Assembly (NCBI GenBank): GCA_937983035.1
Contig: CALKAN010000109.1
Span: 1-5,799, forward strand
Length of the DNA stretch: 5,799 nucleotides
From: an uncultured Paenibacillaceae bacterium
GTDB taxonomy: Bacteria; Bacillota; Bacilli; Paenibacillales; CALAME01
Direction: 5' to 3'
A program made the translations under genes and the position numbers. Below the pieces are notes generated by a model. The model ran no database searches, had not been told where the DNA came from, and saw only the letters and a list, made by a program, of their open reading frames with translations. Shown here one piece after another: positions 1 through 5,261 of this stretch (within the stretch, counting starts at the first letter, position 1; the number at the start of each line of letters is the position of its first letter).

Positions 1-92
1 ATAATGAAGCAATCCCATCAAGATTGCGGGCATTGCGCCAAATCATGCTGTGCTGTACACCAAAGGCGCAGATGATTCAGTTATACAAGTCA

Positions 93-104
93 GTCATGCA
101 TGAC
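93..104. promoter_or_regulatory. 12-bp perfect palindrome upstream of the membrane protein gene
   Basis: GTCATGCATGAC equals its own reverse complement and sits 33 bases before the likely start codon at 138. A TTGACA follows at 107-112, but a matching -10 would fall inside the coding region, so I do not call a promoter there. The palindrome could be a binding site for a dimeric regulator. It contains the common hexamer ATGCAT, so chance is not excluded. Confidence 0.25.
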
Positions 105-122
105 AATTGACATTAAACAAAC

Positions 123-128
123 GGGGAG
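123..128 (+). promoter_or_regulatory. Ribosome binding site that favours the start at 138
   Basis: GGGGAG lies directly against the ATG at 129, with no spacing, but 9 bases before the in-frame ATG at 138. Normal Shine-Dalgarno spacing in Bacillales is roughly 6 to 10 bases, so the second ATG is the better start and the product loses three residues from the longest reading frame. Confidence 0.7.
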
Positions 129-137
129 ATGCTTGCG

Positions 138-857
138 ATGCAGATCATTTTTGATTTCATGCGCTGGATGCATATCATCGGCGGTTATTTGGCGCTTGCT
201 ATGTTTTGGATTCCGATTGTCAGCCGCAAAGGCGGGCGTGTGCACAGAAGGGCAGGATGGATTTATGCTGCAGGAATGATTGCGGTGTCGGTTTCAGCTT
301 TCTATATGGCTGTATATCGCATTGCATGGGATGCAGGACCAGAACCTGACATCATTCCTTTTTCTTGGTTTCTGTTGTTCATATCGATTTTAAGCGCGAC
401 AACTGCTTATTACGGCATCCGAGTATTGAGATTTAAGCGACGCAGCGCGCCTCATCGCGCAGTGCTTGATTATTTGCTTCCGGTTTTGCTGTTTGCATCA
501 GGCATCGGCATGTCTATTTACGGTTTTGCTTTGCAGTTTCCATTGTTGTCTTATTTTCCTTGGCTGGGCATATTTTTGGGAGGTTCGATGCTGTTTTATT
601 GGATGACAGCGCCGAAGACGAGATCGCATTGGGCGGTTGAACACATCATTGGCATGATGTCATGCTGCATTGCGACGATTACGGCTTTTATCGTATTCGG
701 GGCTCCCAGATTGCTGAACATTGATGCAGTCAATTTGATCATATGGTTTTTGCCGACGATTTTATTGGTGCCGTTGATTTTATACTTTATTTATCAATAC
801 AGAAAAAAGATGGATGGCAACCGGGCAATGCATGGCGCGCACAATGAAAAAATGTAA
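138..857 (+). CDS. Polytopic membrane protein, DUF2306-like, function unknown
   Basis: The product is 239 residues from the ATG at 138, chosen because GGGGAG lies 9 bases upstream. About seven hydrophobic segments are visible, near residues 11-28, 41-60, 74-95, 110-130, 137-156, 168-188 and 199-220, followed by a basic, hydrophilic C-terminal tail. The first membrane segment carries a histidine (H12), and the first loop has the motif KGGRVHRRAG at 31-40, a basic patch with a histidine just before the second segment. A later HWAVEH at 164-169 adds two more histidines. An early membrane histidine followed by an HRxxG loop is typical of the DUF2306 group of uncharacterised bacterial membrane proteins, so I assign it there tentatively. 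It has no signal peptide and no enzyme motif. It stands alone: the next gene starts 360 bases on, with a hairpin between. The coding frame is certain in practice; the family is a guess from pattern memory. Confidence 0.8.
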   Translation: MQIIFDFMRWMHIIGGYLALAMFWIPIVSRKGGRVHRRAGWIYAAGMIAVSVSAFYMAVYRIAWDAGPEPDIIPFSWFLLFISILSATTAYYGIRVLRFKRRSAPHRAVLDYLLPVLLFASGIGMSIYGFALQFPLLSYFPWLGIFLGGSMLFYWMTAPKTRSHWAVEHIIGMMSCCIATITAFIVFGAPRLLNIDAVNLIIWFLPTILLVPLILYFIYQYRKKMDGNRAMHGAHNEKM

Positions 858-918
858 ATAGAGGGTTGATAGATGAGAGTAAGGGAGGATGGATGAGGGA
901 TGGGATTGGATGAATGTG
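843..918 (+). other. C-free, G-run-rich tract after the membrane protein gene
   Basis: No C occurs on the plus strand for 76 bases, from the last codons of the gene at 138-857 into the intergenic gap. G runs cluster at 863-865, 883-885, 887-888, 891-892, 897-899, 902-904 and 908-909, with GATG and GGATG repeated between them. A two-layer G-quadruplex or a stable RNA:DNA hybrid could form here. It has no T tract and no hairpin, so it is not an intrinsic terminator. The remaining bases to 997 show no gene that I can support. Confidence 0.4.
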
Positions 919-997
919 CGGAATTATCGATGAGAGAGGCGAGCGGCGAGAGAACGACTTGATGAAAATTACGGCGAGGCGCGATGCAATGATGCCG

Positions 998-1044
998 CCA
1001 TGAGCCGCGAATGATGCCATTGGTCTATGATTCGCGGCTTATGG
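998..1044. repeat. 15-bp inverted repeat (hairpin) without T tract
   Basis: The left arm 998-1012 pairs with the right arm 1030-1044 over 15 positions: 14 Watson-Crick pairs plus one G-T (G1002 with T1040), around a 17-base loop. The core is GCCGCGAAT/ATTCGCGGC. No run of T follows on either strand, so it does not look like a standard Rho-independent terminator. It sits 140 bases after the upstream gene and about 175 bases before the lipoprotein start. It may be a transcript-end or processing structure, or one copy of a dispersed repeat. The rest of the gap to 1202 holds no promoter I would defend. Confidence 0.55.
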
Positions 1045-1198
1045 GCAATTCATGTGATATGTCATTTTTCCCAACATATATTTGAGATTAAGCAGCATAT
1101 TAGGAAGTCAGGCGGTGATGCATTTCCAGCGGACAAACAGGTTAAATATCGGTTGTCGGTGTTGTGCCGGATCAAGTTCCGAATGATTTCGAACGAAT

Positions 1199-1210
1199 AG
1201 GAAAGGGGTG
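1199..1210 (+). promoter_or_regulatory. Ribosome binding site that sets a GTG start at 1218
   Basis: AGGAAAGGGGTG contains AAAGGGG, ending 9 bases before the GTG at 1218. The earlier in-frame ATG at 1164 lacks a comparable site and would put 18 polar residues ahead of the signal peptide. Starting at 1218 gives a textbook lipoprotein N-terminus. A TTG at 1212 is a less likely alternative. Confidence 0.8.
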
Positions 1211-1217
1211 TTTGCTG

Positions 1218-2591
1218 GTGAAAAGAAGAGTTGTGTTTTATGTTGTGATCGGATTGGTGATGTTTGTTGCGGCGGCATGTGCAGGCGGGGATGATGCAAA
1301 AGATGAATCTTTGATTGCGGACAAAAATGAAGGCGCTTCCATAGGAGGTTCTTCAGACAGCCGAGAAGCGTCGAGTCCCGTTCTTGAAAAAAGCGATGTG
1401 CAAGCAGAACTGGTCATTTACGGGGTCAGCAATGCGGAAGAAGAATTTAATGACCGATGGGGAAACGATCTGCGCGAGCAGTTTCCAAACATTACGTTTA
1501 CTTACATTCAGAATGAACAAGGCAAATCATTGTCAGAGCTGATTATGGCTAATCAGCCGATCGATATTTTGTTTGATTCTATTGGCAGTGCGCCTTCTAC
1601 TTTGATTGAAAATGGCTTCGAATATGACATCACGGATTTGGCGCGTGCGCATGGCGTGGATTTGGCCCGCTTTGAGCCGACTTTTTTGGATTCGATCCGG
1701 CAGATGGGCGGGTTATATGGTCTTCCGGTAAACGGCGGCGGGTTGGTCATTTACTATAATAAGGATATTTTTGATCATTTTGGCGTTGAGTATCCGACGG
1801 ACGGCATGACATGGGATGAACTGCTCGATCTTTCCAAAAGAGTAACGAGGCAGGAAGACGGCAAGCAGTATGCCGGATTTGCTGCTTCTGTCGCTCATCC
1901 GATGCGCATGAATCCTTATTCTTTGGATGTCGTCGATATGGAAACGAACACGGCGGCGATCGACAATGATCTTTGGAGAAAAATGATGGAATATATGGTT
2001 GTGCTGCCTATCACGCAAGATGAGGGGTATCGGGAATTGTATGCGAGCCGAAACGGCGGATTGTGGACAGGGGATTTTGTCGGTGAACAAAACTTAGCGA
2101 TGTTCATGATGAATTTCGGGCTGCAATATGCAGTGCCGGAATTTGAAACGATGAACTGGGATATGGTGAGCATACCGATTTTTGACGATCTTCCGGGCGT
2201 TGGATCGCAGCCTTATCCGAATTTCTTCTTTATTACTTCAAGCAGCAAGCATAAGGACGCAGCGATGGAAGTGCTCAAGTATGTCACTTCCGATGAACAT
2301 GTCATGAAAGAATCGAGAAAAGGGAACATACCTGTTCTAGTCAATGAAGACATTAAAGAAATGTTTGGCCAAGATACGGTTTATAAAGACAAAAATATGA
2401 AAAATGCAGTGTTTTACAACGCATTTGCCGTCCCGCACAGGAAAACGATCTATGATAATTTAGTGGCAGGTCCATTGGATGCTCAATTGAAGCGGGTTAT
2501 ACTCGGTGAAATTGATTTAAACACGGCATTTCGCAATGCGGTGGAGGAAGCCAACCAAGCGATCGCAGAGCGAGTGGCAGCCCAAAAATAA
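1218..2591 (+). CDS. Family 1 extracellular solute-binding lipoprotein (ABC importer type)
   Basis: The product is 457 residues from the GTG at 1218. Residues 1-21 form a lipoprotein signal peptide: MKRR, a hydrophobic core, then VAAAC with C21 as the lipidated cysteine. The lipobox has Ala rather than the usual Leu at -3. A polar Gly/Ser/Asp/Glu-rich linker covers about residues 22-63. The binding domain starts near ELVIYG at 64 and has the usual features of family 1 solute-binding proteins: an early beta strand, an LPVN segment before GGGLVIYYNKDIFDHFG, and a TWDELLDLSKRVT helix. Such proteins capture sugars or oligosaccharides outside the membrane and hand them to an ABC permease. The substrate cannot be read from the sequence. 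No permease or ATPase gene follows and a terminator lies 26 bases after the stop, so it is probably monocistronic and would need permeases encoded elsewhere. Family assignment is firm; sugar specificity is inference. Confidence 0.9.
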   Translation: MKRRVVFYVVIGLVMFVAAACAGGDDAKDESLIADKNEGASIGGSSDSREASSPVLEKSDVQAELVIYGVSNAEEEFNDRWGNDLREQFPNITFTYIQNEQGKSLSELIMANQPIDILFDSIGSAPSTLIENGFEYDITDLARAHGVDLARFEPTFLDSIRQMGGLYGLPVNGGGLVIYYNKDIFDHFGVEYPTDGMTWDELLDLSKRVTRQEDGKQYAGFAASVAHPMRMNPYSLDVVDMETNTAAIDNDLWRKMMEYMVVLPITQDEGYRELYASRNGGLWTGDFVGEQNLAMFMMNFGLQYAVPEFETMNWDMVSIPIFDDLPGVGSQPYPNFFFITSSSKHKDAAMEVLKYVTSDEHVMKESRKGNIPVLVNEDIKEMFGQDTVYKDKNMKNAVFYNAFAVPHRKTIYDNLVAGPLDAQLKRVILGEIDLNTAFRNAVEEANQAIAERVAAQK

Positions 2592-2617
2592 ACTTTATGA
2601 AAAAGCACGCATAAAGA

Positions 2618-2680
2618 AAGACCGCGCACATTCGAAACGCTTAGATGTCAATGCGAATGGCGCGGTCTTATTTGTATTTT
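2618..2680 (+). terminator. Intrinsic terminator of the solute-binding protein gene
   Basis: AAGACCGCGC at 2618-2627 pairs perfectly with GCGCGGTCTT at 2660-2669. After one bulged A, CATTCG (2629-2634) pairs with CGAATG (2654-2659), leaving a 19-base loop. A T-rich run, ATTTGTATTTT, follows at once at 2670-2680. The position, 26 bases after the stop codon, fits transcription ending here. Confidence 0.85.
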
Positions 2681-2709
2681 GCAGTGGGATCATTGATTCA
2701 CTCCAATAA

Positions 2710-3158
2710 CGAACACTGCCGCGATCAGTTTCATTTGTTTCCGTTCGATTTGAACATTGGAAAAAACTGTTTTTTGTTGGTTTGATGTTTCTTTGCCCAA
2801 TCGTTTTGTTGATTGTTCGGCTGCTTCCATATTTGAGCCCTTATTAGGTTTCGGCATTGAATGATGCACTGAATGATGTTTAACGATTTTGCAGGATGCG
2901 ACGCAAGGTGTTGATAAATAAAAAATGAGTCTTGCTGAAAGTGTATATGGAATGGTTAAAACGTCTGTCCAGGGAAAAAATATTGTGATTCGATGCAGCG
3001 CTTGATTAAAAAAGAAATTAGAAGTGCATCAGGTTCGCGAAAATAGTTAGGAAGAAGGGATTGCAAATCAAGATGGATCCGATGAAACAGACGAGCCGCT
3101 TGAAACATGGTCAGCGGCTGGAGAAACAAATTCATTGTCTAGTAGTTACTCGCAATAA
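2710..3158 (+). pseudogene. Possible decayed gene (membrane segment then acidic tail), unidentified
   Basis: No intact gene fills this stretch, but two plus-strand frames carry protein-like patches. One runs from 2710 and contains WKKLFFVGLMFLCPIVLLIV from 2758, a plausible membrane segment, then a stop at 2845 and VSALNDALNDV up to a stop at 2881. From 2883 a second frame reads TILQDATQGVDK, stop at 2919, MSLAESVYGMVKTSVQGKNI, stop at 3003, LKKKLEVHQVRENS, stop at 3048, then an acidic tail with DETDEPLETWSAAGETNS ending at 3158. This order, membrane helix, amphipathic stretches and acidic tail, would suit a broken receptor-like or membrane-anchored protein, but I recognise no family. Chance open patches are the main alternative. 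I see no promoter, repeat array or RNA gene in the stretch. Confidence 0.22.
3080..3119 (-). terminator. Weak candidate terminator for the GbsR-family gene
   Basis: AGCCGCT at 3094-3100 and AGCGGCT at 3113-3119 form a perfect 7-bp stem with a 12-base loop. Read leftward, the stem is followed by CGTCTGTTTCATC, which is only moderately T-rich. It lies 50 bases past the regulator's stop codon. Position favours a terminator; the weak T tract argues against a strong one. Confidence 0.35.
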
Positions 3159-3168
3159 CGCATAATAA

Positions 3169-3780
3169 TTAGTTCGCTTCTGATTCTTGTGAAGAGGCAT
3201 GTGAATGGCCGCTTGGCTGCTTGGGAGACTGTTTAGGAATGAAACGAAAAATTTCTTCTGTTTCGAAGCTCTTAATCAGTCTTTTCAGCCAGTCGTAATA
3301 TTCCAGCGCATGTTCCATTTTCCCTAAATCGCGCTCGATGATTTCTGTGAGACTGGGATCTGAAGTTTCCTCCAACAGTTCTTCCAACATCTCTTTCGCT
3401 TTTCGGATTTGGCGCTCGTTTTGTCTGACTGCCCGGCCCCACTTGCTTGAAAATAAATAGAAGAAGGAGTTGTACCAGTCTTCTTCTACGCGGTAAAGAT
3501 CTTTGCGCACTCCTTTTTGATATGTTTTATTCACCATCTTTATATCTAATAAGGAGCGGACTCCCGTGCTCATGCTCGTTTTGCTCATTCCAAGGGCATC
3601 TCGCATTTCATCCAATGTCATCGGCTCATTGTGAAAATACATCGTGCCGTATAACCTGCCGATGCTGTGCGGCACACCATATAAATCAATGTTTGAGGCA
3701 ATGGAATGAATGACGATTTCTCGTATTTCTTCCAACTTTGACCAGGTGTCGCCATCGTATCGTTTGGAATTTTGATTCAT
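3169..3780 (-). CDS. GbsR-family (MarR-like) transcriptional regulator of osmolyte uptake
   Basis: The product is 203 residues. The N-terminal half is a winged helix-turn-helix of the GbsR type: LYGVPHSIGRLYGTMYF at 33-49, then MTLDEMRDALGMSKTSMSTG at 54-73, which holds the recognition helix and is almost a signature of the family, then the wing region near 84-97 (NKTYQKGVRKDLYR). An aromatic-rich segment, DWYNSFFYLFSSKW at 101-114, and a charged helical region at 120-170 fit the ligand-binding and dimer part. In Bacillus, GbsR and OpcR repress choline and betaine genes, and OpuAR, encoded beside opuA, represses betaine import. This gene is divergent from opuAA, so it most likely plays the OpuAR role; that is inference from context. 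B. subtilis relatives are about 180 residues; the surplus is a Pro/Ser/Gln/His-rich tail from about 182. The start is the only Met with a ribosome binding site (AAGGGGG, 12 bases upstream). Confidence 0.93.
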   Translation of the reverse strand: MNQNSKRYDGDTWSKLEEIREIVIHSIASNIDLYGVPHSIGRLYGTMYFHNEPMTLDEMRDALGMSKTSMSTGVRSLLDIKMVNKTYQKGVRKDLYRVEEDWYNSFFYLFSSKWGRAVRQNERQIRKAKEMLEELLEETSDPSLTEIIERDLGKMEHALEYYDWLKRLIKSFETEEIFRFIPKQSPKQPSGHSHASSQESEAN

Positions 3781-3792
3781 CGTTCAGTACAG

Positions 3793-3799
3793 CCCCCTT
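3793..3799 (-). promoter_or_regulatory. Ribosome binding site of the GbsR-family gene, long spacing
   Basis: Read leftward, AAGGGGG stands 12 bases before the ATG at 3780, slightly longer than usual. No alternative start codon lies between, so the Met at 3780 stands. The long spacing may hold expression of the repressor down. Confidence 0.65.
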
Positions 3800-3815
3800 C
3801 ATTTATGCTAAGTTG

Positions 3816-3844
3816 ATTGTAAGAAAACTATGAAATGAAGTAAA
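3816..3844 (-). promoter_or_regulatory. Sigma-A-type promoter of the GbsR-family gene
   Basis: On the minus strand TTTACT (3839-3844) and TACAAT (3816-3821) are separated by exactly 17 bases. TACAAT matches the -10 consensus at 5 of 6 positions and TTTACT the -35 at 4 of 6. Transcription would start near 3809, giving a leader of about 28 bases with the AAGGGGG site inside it. The -10 lies within one copy of the ATTGTAAGAA repeat, which suggests autoregulation. Confidence 0.65.
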
Positions 3845-3892
3845 GGGCAACATGAGGAATGATGACAGAGCATTTGAAAGCAATTGTAAGAA
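3816..3892 (+). repeat. Pair of 10-bp direct repeats ATTGTAAGAA
   Basis: ATTGTAAGAA occurs at 3816-3825 and again at 3883-3892, 67 bases apart, inside the divergent regulatory gap. The first copy covers the -10 of the leftward promoter. The core TTGTAA also occurs, inverted, as TTACAA in the right arm of the 26-bp palindrome at 3906-3931. These could be half-sites for the GbsR-family repressor. This is inference from repetition and position. Confidence 0.4.
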
Positions 3893-3905
3893 TACCGTGT
3901 GTCAT

Positions 3906-3931
3906 GTTTGTACAGTTTCTACTTTACAAAC
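3906..3931. promoter_or_regulatory. 26-bp imperfect palindrome, candidate repressor operator
   Basis: GTTTGTACAG at 3906-3915 and CTTTACAAAC at 3922-3931 are inverted repeats matching at 9 of 10 positions around the 6-base centre TTTCTA. Size and symmetry suit a dimeric winged-helix protein of the MarR/GbsR class, and the site lies between the repressor gene and opuAA. It lies 31 bases upstream of the rightward promoter candidate at 3962-3991. If the true opuA promoter instead uses TTTACA (3923-3928) with CATTAT (3949-3954), the palindrome would cover its -35, but that spacer is 20 bases. Confidence 0.5.
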
Positions 3932-3961
3932 TTAACAAACGAATATCCCATTATAGCCGCT

Positions 3962-3991
3962 TTGTCAATCGGCAAACCGGTAGGTTAAGAT
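3962..3991 (+). promoter_or_regulatory. Candidate sigma-A promoter of opuA
   Basis: TTGTCA (3962-3967, 5 of 6 consensus) and TAAGAT (3986-3991, 4 of 6) are 18 bases apart. The start of transcription would fall near 3998, about 35 bases before the GTG start, with the ribosome binding site at 4020-4025 in the leader. The -10 is weak, which would suit an inducible promoter. The alternative is TTTACA (3923-3928) with CATTAT (3949-3954) at the unfavourable spacing of 20. Confidence 0.4.
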
Positions 3992-4019
3992 TGTGAAGGA
4001 ACAAAACAATCGGTCCTAT

Positions 4020-4025
4020 GGGGTG
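4020..4025 (+). promoter_or_regulatory. Ribosome binding site that sets a GTG start for opuAA
   Basis: GGGGTG ends 7 bases before the GTG at 4033. The upstream ATG at 4018 overlaps this site and has only a distant GAAGGA, 17 bases away. The GTG start gives MAKIKVAQLSKIFG, which lines up with the N-terminus of OpuAA relatives. Confidence 0.75.
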
Positions 4026-4032
4026 TAAAATT

Positions 4033-5223
4033 GTGGCTAAAATTAAAGTAGCACAGTTGTCTAAAATATTTGGCCGCCAAACGAAACTGGCTGCTTCCTT
4101 GCTTGCGGAAGGCAAGAGCAAAGAAGAAATATTGAAACAGACCGGCTGTACGGTAGGGGTAAATCAAGCGAATTTCGAAGTGGAAGAGGGAGAAATTTTT
4201 GTCATTATGGGCTTATCCGGCAGCGGAAAGTCGACATTGGTGCGCATGTTAAATCGGCTGGTGGAGCCCACTTCCGGCAGCGTGTTCATCGACGGCGAGG
4301 ACATTTCCAAAATGAATCACGAACAGCTCTTGGAAGTGCGCAGAAAGAAAATCAGCATGGTGTTTCAGAAGTTCGCATTGTTTCCCCATCGGACAGTTTT
4401 AGAAAATGCTGCTTTTGGTTTGGAAATTCAAGGCGTTGCGAAAGAGGTGAGAGAAAGCAAAGCACGTGAGGCCTTGGAACTTGTCGGTTTGATCGGATAT
4501 GCCGATCAGTATCCGAATCAATTGAGCGGCGGCATGCAGCAAAGAGTCGGTTTGGCCCGGGCGCTGGCGAATGATCCGGATATTCTTCTCATGGATGAGG
4601 CTTTCAGTGCGCTCGATCCTTTGATCAAGAAAGACATGCAGGATGAACTGTTAGAACTGCATCGAACGATGAAAAAGACGATTATATTCATTACGCACGA
4701 TTTAGATGAGGCGCTGCGCATTGGGGATCGCATTGCTTTGATGAAGGATGGCAGCATCGTTCAACTCGGGACGGCTGAAGAAATATTAATGGCTCCTGCC
4801 AACGATTATGTGAGGCGGTTTATCGAAGGAGTGGACTTTTCCAAAGTGCTCACGGCAGCACATGTGATGAAAAGAGCGGAGACGATTACTTTAGGCAGAG
4901 ACGGCATTCGCGTTGCGCTCCGAAGGATGAAGACATTGGGGCTGTCAAGCATCTTTGTCATTGACCGGGACAAGAAACTGATCGGTGCGCTGACGGCAGA
5001 GCGGGCTTTGCAAGCTGCAAATGACAAGTCAGAAGATATGTCGGCTTATATAGAAAGAGACGTGATCACTTCAGATTTGGATACGTCGATCAATGAACTG
5101 TTTGATAAAGCGTCTTCAGCGGTCATCCCTGTAGCAGTCGTCGACCAAGAACAGCGTCTTCGCGGCGTGATTGTGCGGGGAGCGATTTTGGCAGCTTTAT
5201 CAAGAAACGGCAGCGAGAGCTGA
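4033..5223 (+). CDS. opuAA: Glycine betaine ABC transporter ATPase with CBS domains, OpuAA
   Basis: The product is 396 residues from the GTG at 4033. It is the ATP-hydrolysing subunit of an OpuA/ProU-type importer for glycine betaine or related compatible solutes, and acts on the inner face of the membrane. The betaine-type N-terminal extension (SKIFG, then an EGKSKEEILKQTG helix near 27-38) precedes the nucleotide-binding domain. Visible motifs are Walker A GLSGSGKST at 60-68, the Q-loop at Q112 in VFQKFALFPHR, the signature LSGGMQQR at 164-171, Walker B ILLMDEA at 184-190, the D-loop SALD at 192-195 and the switch histidine H222 in THDLDEA. Two CBS modules follow, about 274-330 and 335-390; in Lactococcus OpuA this pair senses ionic strength. 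The protein stops just after the second CBS, without the longer hydrophilic tail of the 418-residue B. subtilis OpuAA. All catalytic residues are present. It leads an operon with the permease gene 38 bases downstream. Confidence 0.97.
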   Translation: MAKIKVAQLSKIFGRQTKLAASLLAEGKSKEEILKQTGCTVGVNQANFEVEEGEIFVIMGLSGSGKSTLVRMLNRLVEPTSGSVFIDGEDISKMNHEQLLEVRRKKISMVFQKFALFPHRTVLENAAFGLEIQGVAKEVRESKAREALELVGLIGYADQYPNQLSGGMQQRVGLARALANDPDILLMDEAFSALDPLIKKDMQDELLELHRTMKKTIIFITHDLDEALRIGDRIALMKDGSIVQLGTAEEILMAPANDYVRRFIEGVDFSKVLTAAHVMKRAETITLGRDGIRVALRRMKTLGLSSIFVIDRDKKLIGALTAERALQAANDKSEDMSAYIERDVITSDLDTSINELFDKASSAVIPVAVVDQEQRLRGVIVRGAILAALSRNGSES

Positions 5224-5245
5224 TACGTGAAGGGAATTGAAAATT

Positions 5246-5251
5246 GGGGTG
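5246..5251 (+). promoter_or_regulatory. Ribosome binding site of opuAB
   Basis: GGGGTG ends 10 bases before the ATG at 5262, inside the 38-base gap after opuAA. There is no promoter or terminator in that gap, which supports co-transcription. Confidence 0.7.
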
Positions 5252-5261
5252 AAACGATAAT

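Noticed and set aside
35..77. Interlocking GCGCC/GGCGC and AATCAT/ATGATT pairs resembling a pseudoknot
   Set aside because: Arms of 5 and 6 bases at this distance arise easily by chance, and no known riboswitch core is recognisable.
107..112. TTGACA as the -35 of a promoter for the membrane protein gene
   Set aside because: A -10 at 17-base spacing would lie at 130-135, past the ribosome binding site and at the start of the gene, so the transcript could not carry its own start signals.
787..1020. Minus-strand frame of 77 codons over the C-free tract
   Set aside because: It is the complement of a purine-rich stretch and therefore Ser/Pro/Ile/His-rich. It overlaps the end of a well-supported gene and has no family resemblance.
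1164..1217. ATG at 1164 as the start of the solute-binding protein
   Set aside because: It would put 18 polar residues before the signal peptide, and the good ribosome binding site fits the GTG at 1218.
1713..2090. Minus-strand frame of 125 codons inside the solute-binding protein gene
   Set aside because: It lies wholly antisense to a clear lipoprotein gene, its composition is unlike a protein, and no ribosome binding site was seen.
2925..3005. Small plus-strand frame of 26 codons beginning MSLAESVYG
   Set aside because: It has no ribosome binding site (only A-rich sequence precedes it), and it reads better as one patch of the possible gene relic than as a micro-protein.
4018..4032. ATG at 4018 as the start of opuAA
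   Set aside because: It overlaps the GGGGTG ribosome binding site of the GTG at 4033 and adds five residues (MGCKI) with no counterpart in OpuAA relatives.
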